In this document: piece after piece, positions 27,601-36,607 of the stretch
Numbering within the stretch: position 1 is the first letter of the stretch
Layout of the letters: every line of letters begins with the position of its first letter
NCBI GenBank assembly: GCA_023664445.1
Contig: JAMPFN010000010.1
Location: 1 to 62,165 of the forward strand
Direction: 5' to 3'
DNA: 62,165 nt
Source: Clostridium sp.
GTDB taxonomy: Bacteria; Bacillota; Clostridia; Oscillospirales; Ruminococcaceae
Made by a program: the position numbers and the translations under genes
The notes under the pieces: model-generated
The model's database searches: none
Seen by the model: the letters and a program-made list of their open reading frames with translations, nothing else
What the model was told of the DNA's origin: nothing

Positions 27601-28154
27601 CCGAATATCTGGTATTGGATTCGCTGCTCAAAATTCCCGAAAATACTTCCGGAGCTTACGCCGAGGTTTATGATATGGCAGGAAACTGTACTAAGGTTGC
27701 TATTGAGGATATCGAGGATACGTATGATCTGAACTTTGATGAGAATATGTATTTTTCGACGAACGATACTTCGTTTAAGAATAAAATAAACTTTACCGAT
27801 TCAAGCGGAAAGAATGTGAATTATTCCGTTTCAGCGACTCCCAAGGAAGCGTATAGTAAAGGAATAACAGAAATTTCAATATCGTTTAATTCCTATGAGA
27901 TTCTGAGCGGAGTCCCTGTAAAGGTAGGACTTGCGGGCGATGCTGATATGAATGGCATTGTAGATTTATACGACGCGATAAAAATTGCCAAGTATATGGT
28001 ATGGCAGAAAAATCCGAACAGTCAGTATAAAAATGAATTTATAGGCTTTGAGGGATCTTTTGAAGAATATCTTTCGGATTGCGACAAAGACGGAAAAATA
28101 GGTCTTTATGACGCTGTGGAAATTGCTAAAATGCTTTTGCCGCAAAAACAATAA
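24618..28154 (+). CDS. Secreted subtilisin-like (S8) serine protease with C-terminal dockerin
   Basis: An 1178-residue extracellular protease. Residues 1-27 are a signal peptide ending AEASA. The S8 domain has catalytic Asp188 (VIAVIDNEFD), His258 (FHGTHVAGIAAG) and Ser567 (SMSGTSMAAPQ); a PA-type insert lies around 400-500 (KIALIERGEISF). This layout resembles lactocepin or C5a-peptidase proteins. Fn3-like beta domains follow, then a type I-like dockerin at about 1105-1175: GDADMNGIVDLYDAIKIAK and SDCDKDGKIGLYDAVEIAKM. The dockerin should attach it to a cohesin scaffold, making it a protease of the cellulosome. GAGGAAAA ribosome site; single gene. Confidence 0.93.
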   Translation: MKKILSAISAAVFAAALIMPGAAEASASYVYNDEAFVDASHYCIIKLSDDPLAKYDYAVQNGVDDFIFTDEGKAAYEDLIEDHRQSQQIISMYLGRNVEKIYDYTAVYNGFSVLMSDSEYEKIALNKDSFGIENIYQSDYYGREIIDPYLPGKKAEESYSDLTNEILSQSGISSVGYKGDSTVIAVIDNEFDAEHEFLSTMPEGVNGRLDKEFIDKVSPYLSATSGMGNDYYLNEKIPYRFNYQLRNTDTSGDTGSFHGTHVAGIAAGNGDAETDEKYDAKGTAPNAQLLLMSSDLTYYCIMAAYDDCAYLGADAVNASYGEPYTSVSSAPYEEEAISNLCLSGTVFCAASGNAGKIDYIGKDSLKNTDYATGGTPEGISSALSVGSAANIVFEANIITVGGKNYKIDPGSSSIIDALGNSELEMEYIPNMGNTEDFEGIDLNGKIALIERGEISFDTKAQNAKDNGAVGVIFINNVYDENINVQCSVLPNGIIGINDGKDIIASGEKSVTINSGKRFISSNTNKMSGFSSWGYTEDLLLKPDITAYGGNIVSSYPNNKYGSMSGTSMAAPQMTGMTALLKEHLKNNKEKYGIEKESDYPEMIAKLLMSTASPVYSSDGLEIASPRVQGSGLANVEYAVNTPAYLYTDSEKDNFRPKLSLGDNLGAKIGTPEFSNDSFCFHIKNISDTPQTYSLSADLFRDDISEDGLSWNVSRLDKSKVTIKSPGNEITVKPGEDVTVNLDISMDNGDITFINENFENGTFIDGYIYLKNDSAPDLTLPFTGFYGVWNDADIFEPFVYDKGMQASMYPSLMCDNNLNPAGVSVIAAQENEIHITRPFYSPNGDNILDSICLQAGFKRRCKNVTAEIWDDEMIEPVYTEKFTLDVGSWSLGNDQEPFTTIYPIGWDFSGATEGKTYQIKLTAEKPLENDKKKESIIQEFTIDLTAPTIQECKKIVINGQDYMYIRSRDNYAVQGAVMMSGENIYDIDPYVNSRYSEYLVLDSLLKIPENTSGAYAEVYDMAGNCTKVAIEDIEDTYDLNFDENMYFSTNDTSFKNKINFTDSSGKNVNYSVSATPKEAYSKGITEISISFNSYEILSGVPVKVGLAGDADMNGIVDLYDAIKIAKYMVWQKNPNSQYKNEFIGFEGSFEEYLSDCDKDGKIGLYDAVEIAKMLLPQKQ

Positions 28155-28157
28155 TAA

Positions 28158-28467
28158 ATCTCAAAAATTGAATTGCGTAGTATGTTCATTTCTTGCCTTG
28201 ATGCAAGAAACGAACCAAAAAAATCAAGCTTCCGCTCCGGCACAGCTTTCGCTGTGAGTCGCAGAAGCGAAAGATAATGACTATCTTTTTAGTCGGGGAC
28301 TGTAAATGATAAATTTTACCATTCAGCGATTATGATTTGCAATTTTGAGGGCTTTATCTTCTAATTCTTGCCAAGAATGTTCTATGTGGTTACCTACATT
28401 TTTAGAAATACCGCCCAAAGGGAATGATTCCTTTGGCAGGGGGTTGGGGACAGAGTTCCCAAAAATT
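28158..28467 (-). repeat. Type 1 modular hairpin repeat, copy F
   Basis: Starts within ten bases of the subtilase stop: CTCAAAAATTGAATTGCGTAG, GTTCATTTCTTGC / GCAAGAAACGAAC, CACAGCTTTCGCTGTG, TAGTCGGGGACTGTAAAT, TTCTTGCCAAGAATGTTC, and ends with GGGGACAGAGTTCCC. The long variable stem is reduced here. Confidence 0.8.
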
Positions 28468-28477
28468 AGATATTATA

Positions 28478-28504
28478 AACCGGATAACTGATAGTTATCC
28501 GGTT
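28478..28504. terminator. Bidirectional terminator between convergent genes
   Basis: AACCGGATAAC, loop TGATA, GTTATCCGGTT with TATTTT on one side. It ends the minus-strand transporter operon (stop at 28515). Confidence 0.65.
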
Positions 28505-28514
28505 ATTTTGCATA

Positions 28515-29888
28515 TTACATAAATGATTTAAGCGCTTCAAATGTGGTCGAAATAGCAGCTACAACTTTTTTCCTGACTATAAATCCTGTATATTCGCCGT
28601 TTATCATAGCCCAGTATTTATTTGAATCCTCTCCCGGGACAGGTATATATTCAACAGTTGTTTCTGTGCCGTCGGAAAGCGTATATCTGACTGTGACCTC
28701 CGCTTCTCCTGACGGTTCTGCGTCCTTGTCAATGGATTCAAAGTTTGCATTATTAAATGATGCCAGAAAATCAAAGAATACGGTATTGAGTTTATCGTCT
28801 TCTATGTCGATATCGGTTCCGTTTACCTTATACTTGCTTTGCGCAGTATCGATCTCGATATCGGCGGTATCATCCGGCATTGAAACGATGACATTTTTTA
28901 TTTTATTCAGCTCATTCTGATATATCTCTTTGCTCATAAGGTCTGCCGTGGTATAGCTAAGAGTCGAAAGCTTTTGCAGTTCAAATGTTACGACTTGTCC
29001 GTTATCAGCCAAAAGACCGTACATTTCAGTATTGTCATTGAATAAGTCGCCGAAAATAACCTTTACATGTTTTCCGTGTCCTGAAATTTCAAGTACAAAT
29101 TCCGGATCGTCAAAGCCGTATTTTGCATAATCTGATTCGGGACAGTTTTCGGGACCGAAAGAATATATCTTATCTCTGATGCAGTCGTTTATAAATGTAT
29201 CGACAGACGTGGTGTAAACGGTATGATTTTCATACGGTTTGTCCATATACCACGTTCCGCTTTCGTCAATTTTCAATGAGAACAGGACGTTTTCATCTGA
29301 TTCGCCGCCTCTCCATAGCGTGAAAGCTTCGACGTTTGCGGGAAGGAAATCAGCCATATATTCGCTTTTCAGATTGTCTTTTATCGCTGTCAGAATAAGT
29401 CCCGTGAAAGAATCGATAAGGTATATGCTGTCAGAGCCTTCTTTCATGACATAATAACCGTCGTTTGTCGGCGAAACATCTCCGACTTTAAGCGTATAGT
29501 CTTTTTCGTTTGATTTGACGGTAATGATTATGGGATCGTTAAAACCGAATTTTGACATGTCGTTGTAGTCGATTATTTTCTGTGCGGTAAGCGACGACAT
29601 ATTTGTGCAGATACTTGTCAGCATGCTTTCGTTTAAATCAAAGTCGATATCGTTTACGGGCAGCCAGCCGTCAGAAACGCTGTACTGCATTTCATAATCT
29701 CCCGATTCATTATGTATTTTTATGCTGTTTACCGCCTCGGAATCAAAGTCAAAGATCACAAGCTTTGCCTGTTCATCGGCAGCTTCCTTTTTATTTTTCT
29801 CGGCTGCTGAATTGAATATGAAGAATGTGCCTAATGCGGCAGCAACGAGAACGACCATTATAATGAGCGCAATTCTGATACGTTTCAT
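28515..29888 (-). CDS. DUF4340 protein, Gld-type transporter accessory
   Basis: A 457-residue protein with one N-terminal membrane anchor (residues 5-27, IALIIMVVLVAAALGTFFIF) and an outward-facing body of repeated beta units. The motifs LKVGDVSPTNDGYYVM and YGFDDPEFVLEISG are typical of DUF4340. In many bacteria this family is encoded next to GldG-like proteins, as here, and is assumed to be part of the same envelope complex; its role is unknown. Last gene of a four-gene operon. Confidence 0.85.
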   Translation of the reverse strand: MKRIRIALIIMVVLVAAALGTFFIFNSAAEKNKKEAADEQAKLVIFDFDSEAVNSIKIHNESGDYEMQYSVSDGWLPVNDIDFDLNESMLTSICTNMSSLTAQKIIDYNDMSKFGFNDPIIITVKSNEKDYTLKVGDVSPTNDGYYVMKEGSDSIYLIDSFTGLILTAIKDNLKSEYMADFLPANVEAFTLWRGGESDENVLFSLKIDESGTWYMDKPYENHTVYTTSVDTFINDCIRDKIYSFGPENCPESDYAKYGFDDPEFVLEISGHGKHVKVIFGDLFNDNTEMYGLLADNGQVVTFELQKLSTLSYTTADLMSKEIYQNELNKIKNVIVSMPDDTADIEIDTAQSKYKVNGTDIDIEDDKLNTVFFDFLASFNNANFESIDKDAEPSGEAEVTVRYTLSDGTETTVEYIPVPGEDSNKYWAMINGEYTGFIVRKKVVAAISTTFEALKSFM

Positions 29889-29915
29889 TATCGATAATCT
29901 CCTTTATATTATTGG

Positions 29916-29951
29916 CAGTACCGCACAAAGACAGATAAGCTGTATTGCGCG
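29916..29951. repeat. Short palindrome of the GGCAATACCGCA family
   Basis: GGCAGTACCGCACAAAGACAG and CTGTATTGCGCGGTATCTCC, between the DUF4340 and GldG-like genes. Confidence 0.5.
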
Positions 29952-29966
29952 GTATCTCCTTGGTTT

Positions 29967-31433
29967 TCAGGCGTGTCTTCTCTTAAGCCAGATGAATATT
30001 CCCGATACGGCAACGATTATCGGAGCTGCGTTGAGAATAATTATCATAGCATTTGAATCTTCCTTGCTCTTAAGAGTCATGTAATCGTTTTTGTCGGATT
30101 TTGCGTTGATATTCATGTCAATATCGCTGTCGTACATCCACGTTATCGTACTCAGGTAAAGCAAAACGGGAACGATCACGAAATCGTCCTGAAGATTTTC
30201 ATTGTCTATAAATTCTGCATTTCCCATTACAACAAGCTTGGAATCGTTTCTGCTTCTGTCCTGTGAGTAAGCGGCAAGGTAAAGCAGACCTGCAATTTCG
30301 TCAGGGTCGATCTCTTCGCCGCCGTAAGGAGTGCCTACAGCCGTGTCGTAGGTTTCAATAAGCGGGCAGACAGTCAGGCTGGAGGTATCGTCCAGCATGT
30401 ACTGATAGAACGAACGTGAAGCGGGCATATACGGTATGAGAGAGCTTGCTTCAATAAGTCCAGATGTAAGGTCGGTTACGTTTTCGTCTTCCACGGACGA
30501 TACGTCAACGAGATTTACCATTATCTGATTTTTATCATCGGAAACATGCCTTGAAGGATCTGTTTCGGACACGATATTATAGTCCATTCCGATGCCGTAC
30601 TCGTTCATAATGCTTTCAAGGTTTTTGTAATTTTTATCCGAGTCGTTCGGCGACATGAGCAGGGAAAGATTTCCGCCTCTGTCCATAAAGCTTTCGAGCT
30701 TTGCCGTTTCCTGATCTGTTATATCGGTTTGAGGCGCGGCTACTATTACAATGGCAGCGTCGTCGGGAACCGAATCTGATGTTGAAAGGTTAAGCTCTTT
30801 CGCTCTGTAGTTATAGTTTTCGAGATTCTGACGGAAACGCGTGTAGTCGTCTTCAATGGTTTTTTCACCGTGACCTATAAGAAAATACACAGACGGCATG
30901 ATTCCCTCAACGACTGATTTTATCGCGCCTGTAATATAGTTCTCGCCGTTGAAGAACTCACCGATATTATTGCCGTCGTCATCGTAGATATTGCTGTACA
31001 TGCTGTTTCCCGGCACGCGCTTTGTATGATCGCCGCAGCGGATTATCATATCTCCTGCCGAAAGCGTCATGTATCCGTTCGGATTAAGCTCATCCCGTAT
31101 TTCGGGATTGGCGTCGGGATCAATGTCGATAAAATTTATGCAGTCAAATTCGCTGTATTCCTCAAGTATATTTGAAAGAGCCATTGTTTCGGGATCGCTT
31201 TTAAGCTCGTCCATATCCATAAGGAGATAGAAATCGACCTTTTTATCTATTTTGGAAAGATATTTTTTTGATGAATCGGTAAGACTGTAAAGATTATTTT
31301 CAGTAAGATCGAGCTTTACATCGAAAAGCGAAACGATTATATTCAGCGGAATTATTATGACAAGAAGCATTGCCGCCATGATCCATGCAATGGTCGTAAA
31401 TTTCAGATTTTTTTTCGATTTTTTCATATCCAT
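29967..31433 (-). CDS. GldG-like ABC transporter auxiliary protein
   Basis: A 488-residue protein with membrane segments at both ends (about 13-33, IMAAMLLVIIIPLNIIVSLF, and 468-483) and a large extracytoplasmic domain of the GldG / IFT52-like type (DSVPDDAAIVIVAAPQTDIT, YFLIGHGEKTIEDDY). In Bacteroidetes GldG works with the GldA ATPase and GldF permease in gliding; outside that phylum the operon's substrate is unknown. It starts six bases after the permease stop. Confidence 0.88.
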   Translation of the reverse strand: MDMKKSKKNLKFTTIAWIMAAMLLVIIIPLNIIVSLFDVKLDLTENNLYSLTDSSKKYLSKIDKKVDFYLLMDMDELKSDPETMALSNILEEYSEFDCINFIDIDPDANPEIRDELNPNGYMTLSAGDMIIRCGDHTKRVPGNSMYSNIYDDDGNNIGEFFNGENYITGAIKSVVEGIMPSVYFLIGHGEKTIEDDYTRFRQNLENYNYRAKELNLSTSDSVPDDAAIVIVAAPQTDITDQETAKLESFMDRGGNLSLLMSPNDSDKNYKNLESIMNEYGIGMDYNIVSETDPSRHVSDDKNQIMVNLVDVSSVEDENVTDLTSGLIEASSLIPYMPASRSFYQYMLDDTSSLTVCPLIETYDTAVGTPYGGEEIDPDEIAGLLYLAAYSQDRSRNDSKLVVMGNAEFIDNENLQDDFVIVPVLLYLSTITWMYDSDIDMNINAKSDKNDYMTLKSKEDSNAMIIILNAAPIIVAVSGIFIWLKRRHA

Positions 31434-31438
31434 TTCTT

Positions 31439-32173
31439 TTACCCCCTGCTCCAGCGTCTTTTTTCAACCGAAATAATAGTCCAGCCTACAAAAAGAATTA
31501 TTGTTGTAAGGAAGAAAATCAGATCCGAAAGGCTGAATATTCCTTCCGAGAATGATATGAATCTTTCTCTTGTTGAAAGTTGTCCTATGAATTTTGCTGT
31601 TTTTGGAAGATTTTCAAAAAGTCCGGTGTCATTAATGCTATCGATAAATATGAGAATTATCATAGCGCCTTCGCCCAATATCGCGGCAATTACAGGGCTT
31701 TCGGTGAATGAGGACATAAGCATACCGATAGCTATACAGACAAGTCCCCAAAGGAAAAATCCGATATATCCGCAGATAACGCCGGACCACATTACGCCGC
31801 CGCCCGTTATGAGCGTAATAATGGGGAAGAAAAAGGTAAGGATGAGCATTGAAAGATAAACCGTTGAAACCGCAAGGAATTTTGCGGTAACTATCTGGAA
31901 CACATTCAGCGGACTCGATATAAGAAGAACTTCCGTTCCGGATTTTCTTTCCTCCGCGAATGTCCTCATGGTCAGCGCCGGTATCATGAATATAAAATAA
32001 TAAAAATTGTAGTAAAAAACGTTCGGAAAAGAAAACGAAAGCTTTGTTCCGGAAAGATTTGAGATCCCGCTGACAAAATAAATAGAAAATACAAGCATGA
32101 ACAATGCCGCTATTACGTATGCGAAAGGAGAGTAGTAATAGGACTGAAGCTCTTTTTTATAAAGTGAAAACAT
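31439..32173 (-). CDS. ABC transporter permease, GldF/ABC-2 type
   Basis: A 244-residue membrane protein with six predicted spans and the family's cytoplasmic segment MRTFAEERKSGTEVLLISSP. It forms the channel of the transporter whose ATPase is encoded one base upstream. GldF-type permeases are ABC-2 transporters without a known substrate in Firmicutes. Confidence 0.9.
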   Translation of the reverse strand: MFSLYKKELQSYYYSPFAYVIAALFMLVFSIYFVSGISNLSGTKLSFSFPNVFYYNFYYFIFMIPALTMRTFAEERKSGTEVLLISSPLNVFQIVTAKFLAVSTVYLSMLILTFFFPIITLITGGGVMWSGVICGYIGFFLWGLVCIAIGMLMSSFTESPVIAAILGEGAMIILIFIDSINDTGLFENLPKTAKFIGQLSTRERFISFSEGIFSLSDLIFFLTTIILFVGWTIISVEKRRWSRG

Positions 32174-32174
32174 T

Positions 32175-33182
32175 TTATTCTTCCTCCTTGTTATTATCGG
32201 GATCTTCGTATTTCATTTCATTGAGCAGATCGTTGAGATCGCGCTTTTTCGGCGATGCCGCGGTAAGCTTAACGAACACATCTTCAAGGCTCGGACGCTC
32301 GTTTGATACCTCTGAAATTGAAATGTCATTTTTAACAAGCTCGGCAAGAATATTTTTTCTGACTTCGTCGTTTTCTATCGTAACTTTATATGTATAAGCG
32401 TTTTCGGATTCCTTGACGATCTCCGCAATGCTTCCGAAGCCCGCGATCTTAGTGATACAAGAGCTTGTCTTTTCCTTGTCGCCCTCTGCCCTGATACACA
32501 GAATAGCGGACGAGCCCATGCTTTCCTCAAGATGTTTTATTGTATCGACGGCTCTTATTTCGCCGTGGCTTATGATAACGACTCTCTCGCACACAGCCTG
32601 TATTTCCTGAAGTATATGCGAACTTAATATTACGGTGTGGTCTTTTTTGAGCGACATTATGAGATTTCTTACATCTACGACCTGGCTCGGGTCAAGACCT
32701 ACCGTCGGCTCGTCGAGGATAAGGTATTCGGGATCTCCCAAAAGAGCCTGTGCAAATCCCACACGCTGCTTATATCCCTTTGAAAGATTGCGGATAAGCC
32801 TGTTTTCCATGTCTTTTATCTTAAGCTTTTCCATTGCGCTTTCGACCTGCTTTTTTCTCGTTTCGCCCTTGACGCCCTTGATGCCGGCGACAAATTTCAG
32901 ATATTCCTTTACTTTCATGTCCGGATAAACAGGCGGTATCTCGGGAAGATAGCCTATTTTCCTTTTGGCGGCGGAGGGATTCTCGGAGATGTCCACGCCC
33001 CCGATACTGACAGTTCCGCTCGTTGAGGGAAGATATCCCGTTATAATATTCATGGTCGTGGATTTTCCGGCGCCGTTCGGACCGAGAAATCCGAGTATCT
33101 CATGGTCATTAACCGTAAAGCTGAGATTTTTTACGGCAGCGTTTGTACCGTAATATTTAGTCAGATTTTTAATTTCAATCAT
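32175..33182 (-). CDS. ABC transporter ATP-binding protein, GldA-like
   Basis: A 335-residue ATPase with Walker A GPNGAGKST (34-42), signature LSKGYKQRVGFAQAL, Walker B YLILDEPTVGLDP and the switch His in ILSSHIL. The C-terminal third (after about 220) is the extra domain often seen in export-type ATPases of this group. First gene of the operon gldA-gldF-gldG-DUF4340; ATG has AGGAG. A MITE-like element lies just upstream. Confidence 0.92.
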   Translation of the reverse strand: MIEIKNLTKYYGTNAAVKNLSFTVNDHEILGFLGPNGAGKSTTMNIITGYLPSTSGTVSIGGVDISENPSAAKRKIGYLPEIPPVYPDMKVKEYLKFVAGIKGVKGETRKKQVESAMEKLKIKDMENRLIRNLSKGYKQRVGFAQALLGDPEYLILDEPTVGLDPSQVVDVRNLIMSLKKDHTVILSSHILQEIQAVCERVVIISHGEIRAVDTIKHLEESMGSSAILCIRAEGDKEKTSSCITKIAGFGSIAEIVKESENAYTYKVTIENDEVRKNILAELVKNDISISEVSNERPSLEDVFVKLTAASPKKRDLNDLLNEMKYEDPDNNKEEE

Positions 33183-33214
33183 AATTTACTCCTATATATA
33201 ATGTATACCGCTTT

Positions 33215-33308
33215 TATAGTCAGCCAACTTGAAAGCAGAAACTAGGTTGACTATATCGGCATGCGGCAAGCCTTGCCCCGGATACTGACCTGTTTTCAAA
33301 TCCGGCAA
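33215..33308. mobile_element. TATAGTCA-type inverted-repeat element
   Basis: TATAGTCAGCCAACTTGAAA and GGTTGACTATA close a 41-base hairpin (33215-33255); a second hairpin, TTGCCCCGGAT with ATCCGGCAA, follows to 33308. The end matches those at 4979-5000 and 56459-56678. The rest of the gap (33309-33597) is A+T-rich without clear features. Confidence 0.5.
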
Positions 33309-33597
33309 TGTGAATAGATATACACATTATATTATCTCAAAAAAATGTTACATAAAAATTAACAAACGGTTACAATAATATTAAATATGAATTTTTTCAA
33401 AAACAGTATGCTTGCGGCAAGTATATTTTATAATATCAATGTGACAATAATGTGTGCATTTAAAGCAAATACGATGTATAATACTAAAATTTTACATATA
33501 TCGAAAAAACAATTGTCAAAATGTACAAATAATATCCTTTTGGTCTGTGCAGGCATACAAAAAGAATTTTAAGGCGTATAGTTTTTTGTGTAAACTG

Positions 33598-33626
33598 TTG
33601 ACTTTTTAAAAGTCATGATTTATAAT
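33598..33626 (+). promoter_or_regulatory. Promoter of the GH48 gene
   Basis: TTGACT, 17 bases, TATAAT. The leader to 33712 is A+T-rich and contains ATAGGTTCCGAGTG. Confidence 0.75.
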
Positions 33627-33712
33627 ATAACTATGAAAATTATAGGTTCCGAGTGTATTTCACGGATTCCTATTTATTAATCAAATTTTATTCTATGAGA
33701 GGGGAAAAAACT

Positions 33713-36445
33713 ATGATACTTAAAAAGCACAAGGCTGTAATCGCTTCACTTTTGTCAGCAGCGATGGCAGCGTCAGCTGTTGCTCCGACTGTTGTATCGG
33801 CGGCAGGCATCAGAGAGAAAGATGAGAAGTACGGCGACGAAACATACGTACAGAGATTTCTTTCGCTTTACGATGACGTAGTTACAAACGGCGTTGACAA
33901 TGGTTACCTCAGCGAGAACAACAAAGGGAAGACAGCCGATTCTTTCGGGGTTCCTTACCATTCGGTTGAGGAACTCGTTATCGAGGCTCCTGACTACGGT
34001 CATGAAACAACATCAGAGGCTATGTCATACATTGTATGGATGGCTGCAATGAGAGATAATATCTCACAGAACGGCTCTGTTACACTTCCTAACGGAAAAA
34101 CAATGGACGTTGATAAGACAACAGACCTTACCAAAGCATGGAGCACAATGGAAGTTATGATCCCTGATATTCAGACGGGAATGATGACACAAACGTCTCC
34201 GAGCGCTACATACAGCCCTGAATGGGAAGATCCTGAACTTTATAATGCAGACGGCGCTTCTATGGTTCAGAATGCAAACGGTAAGAACCCGATCCACTCG
34301 CAGTTCTGTCAGCAGTACGGCGGCGAAAAAGGTCTTTATCTTATGCATTGGCTCGCTGACGTTGACGACTGGTATGGTTATGGCGGAAGCCGTGACAGCG
34401 GTTCATACAACGGCGGTAAATTCACATTTATCAACACATTCCAGCGTGGTTCTGAAGAATCCTGTTGGGAAACTGTTCCGCATCCTTCTATCGAATTAAA
34501 GAAATACGGTAATACAACTGCCGGTATCAAGGGCATTTTCAAGGATGAAGCCGAAAATGCTAACCTTGCTAGTCAGTGGGCATATACAAACGCTCCTGAC
34601 GCTGAAGACCGTGCTATCCAGGCAGTTTATTTTGCAAACAGATATGGTGTTGGCGACAGCAGCATCAATGTCAAGGCAGGTATGATGGGTGACGAACTCA
34701 GAAATAACTTCTTTGATAAATATTACAGAAGCATTGAAGGCAAGAGAGTTGATACTGATAATATGACCGCAGATCTGTATAATCAGATTGGCGGTAACGA
34801 TATGACAGGCGCTCACTACCTCAGATCGTGGTATACGTCATGGGGCGGCGCTGAGGACGGCAGTTGGACATGGCAGATCGGCGCAAGCCATTGCCACGAA
34901 TTCTATCAGAACCCGTTGGCAGCTTACGGTCTTCTTACTGACACTTCACTTACAAGCAATATGAAGACAGGTCAGACCGCTGTCAAGGATTATCAGGAAA
35001 CTCTCAAAAGACAGCTTGAATATTATCTCTGGCTTCAGTCAGATGAAGGTCCTATCGCCGGCGGTTCATCAAGCTCATGGCAAGGCAGATATCTTACACC
35101 TAAATATACAGCTGAACAAGCAGAACACTTCGGAGCTGCAACACCTACAACATTCTATGGAATGTCTTATGTTGAGCACCCTGTATACGCTGACCCGGGT
35201 TCAAACCACTGGATCGGTAACCAGGTATGGGCTGTACAGCGTCTTGCAGAGCTTTACTATGTAGTTACGAACGAGGAATCTGTTCCCGCAAATGTAGCGA
35301 ACGTTACAGTAGGCGGAAAGTCAATCAAAGAAGCCCTCAAGATAATTCTTGATAAGTGGGTTGGTTGGTTCCTTAGCGATGGAACTATTAAGCTTGAAGA
35401 AGACGGTTCATTCCAGATTCCGGCAAACCTTGACTGGAGCGGACAGCCTGCGTCATGGGACGGAACATATAAGGAAGGCGCAAATTCAGATCTTCATGCT
35501 ACAATCAGAAACTGGGGTTCGTCAAAAGATCCTTCGGGTTCATCATCTGACCTCGGCTGCGTAGCTTCACTTTCAAATACGCTTATTTATTATGCTGCTG
35601 CTAACGGCGTTGATCCGAGCGCTGCTGCAAAGGCTGACAATGCTGATCTTGGCGGTAAGGCTCTTTACACAGCTCATGAACTTCTTTGCCGTATGTGGGA
35701 TACTGCCCGTGACGATATCGGTCTTGCACTTCCTGAATCAAACGGAAGCATGTACAGACTCTTCACACAGGAAGTATTTATTCCGACATACTACCATGGT
35801 AAAATGCCTAACGGCGATGCTCTTGAGAACGGCGTAAGATTCATCGACTTCCGTTCACAGTATCATGAAAATAAAGTTGTTCAGCAGTACGAAGAAATCT
35901 TTAATGAAGAACTTGGCGGCAGAAGCCTTGATAGTTTGAGCGATGATGAGCTTAACGAATTAGAAGGTACGCTTTCAACAAGATTCGATAATGAAGTTTC
36001 ACAGAGTATTCACAGATTCTGGCACGCAGGCGATATTCTCATTGCTCTCGGTACAATGTATGAACTCTATCCGACAGTAGATCCTGCTGTTCGTGCAGAT
36101 GAAATTATAGAAGGTCCTACTGATCCGACAGATAAGCCCGATCCTACGGATGATACAGATCCTACAGGCGATGATCCTACAGGCGTAGTTGCTCCTACAG
36201 ATGATGATTTACTTAAGAATGCTCTTTGGGGCGATGTCAACGTAGATGGTCAGGTGGCTATTTCTGACCTTGTACTTCTCAACAATTATCTCCTTGAAGT
36301 TGAAGAAGCTGTAAAGGAAGTTACTCCTCAGGGTCTTGTTAATGCTAATGTTGAGTATAATGATACTGTAGATCAGACGGATTCTACATATCTGTTGAAT
36401 TACCTTTCAAATCAGATAGCTAAAGAAAAGCTTGGTCCTCAGTAA
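33713..36445 (+). CDS. Secreted glycoside hydrolase family 48 cellulase with dockerin
   Basis: A 910-residue reducing-end-acting processive cellulase (cellobiohydrolase type), the signature enzyme of cellulosomes. Residues 1-31 are a signal peptide (ending TVVSAAG). The GH48 domain covers about 35-690; the segment containing the catalytic acid is APDYGHETTSEA, and conserved pieces include MLTDT-like and SWQGRYLTPKY stretches. A Pro/Thr/Asp linker (PTDPTDKPDPTDD) leads to a C-terminal dockerin: GDVNVDGQVAISDLVLLNNY and NVEYNDTVDQTDSTYLLNYL. ATG at 33713 follows GAGAGGGG; two earlier in-frame ATGs lack a ribosome site and would disrupt the signal peptide. Confidence 0.96.
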   Translation: MILKKHKAVIASLLSAAMAASAVAPTVVSAAGIREKDEKYGDETYVQRFLSLYDDVVTNGVDNGYLSENNKGKTADSFGVPYHSVEELVIEAPDYGHETTSEAMSYIVWMAAMRDNISQNGSVTLPNGKTMDVDKTTDLTKAWSTMEVMIPDIQTGMMTQTSPSATYSPEWEDPELYNADGASMVQNANGKNPIHSQFCQQYGGEKGLYLMHWLADVDDWYGYGGSRDSGSYNGGKFTFINTFQRGSEESCWETVPHPSIELKKYGNTTAGIKGIFKDEAENANLASQWAYTNAPDAEDRAIQAVYFANRYGVGDSSINVKAGMMGDELRNNFFDKYYRSIEGKRVDTDNMTADLYNQIGGNDMTGAHYLRSWYTSWGGAEDGSWTWQIGASHCHEFYQNPLAAYGLLTDTSLTSNMKTGQTAVKDYQETLKRQLEYYLWLQSDEGPIAGGSSSSWQGRYLTPKYTAEQAEHFGAATPTTFYGMSYVEHPVYADPGSNHWIGNQVWAVQRLAELYYVVTNEESVPANVANVTVGGKSIKEALKIILDKWVGWFLSDGTIKLEEDGSFQIPANLDWSGQPASWDGTYKEGANSDLHATIRNWGSSKDPSGSSSDLGCVASLSNTLIYYAAANGVDPSAAAKADNADLGGKALYTAHELLCRMWDTARDDIGLALPESNGSMYRLFTQEVFIPTYYHGKMPNGDALENGVRFIDFRSQYHENKVVQQYEEIFNEELGGRSLDSLSDDELNELEGTLSTRFDNEVSQSIHRFWHAGDILIALGTMYELYPTVDPAVRADEIIEGPTDPTDKPDPTDDTDPTGDDPTGVVAPTDDDLLKNALWGDVNVDGQVAISDLVLLNNYLLEVEEAVKEVTPQGLVNANVEYNDTVDQTDSTYLLNYLSNQIAKEKLGPQ

Positions 36446-36491
36446 TTATAATTAGTTCATTTTAATTCCTTTTTTATAATTCCTATTTATC

Positions 36492-36526
36492 AAATCCGGT
36501 CTTTTTTAGAAAGACCGGATTTTTTT
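36492..36526 (+). terminator. Strong terminator after the GH48 gene
   Basis: AAATCCGGTCTTT, loop, AAAGACCGGATTT followed by a T-run. Confidence 0.85.
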
Positions 36527-36537
36527 GCGTCTTTTAC

Positions 36538-36566
36538 TTGATTTATTGCGCATATAGTGATATAAT
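36538..36566 (+). promoter_or_regulatory. Promoter of the yicC-remA-gmk-rpoZ unit
   Basis: TTGATT, 17 bases, TATAAT with extended -10 (TGATATAAT). Confidence 0.75.
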
Positions 36567-36607
36567 ATAAAATAGCATATTATGAACAAATGTAAAGGAG
36601 GGTTCTT

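Noticed and set aside
29967..33182. Assignment as a true gliding-motility system
   Set aside because: None of the other gld/spr genes is present and gliding of this kind is confined to Bacteroidetes; only the family resemblance is supported.
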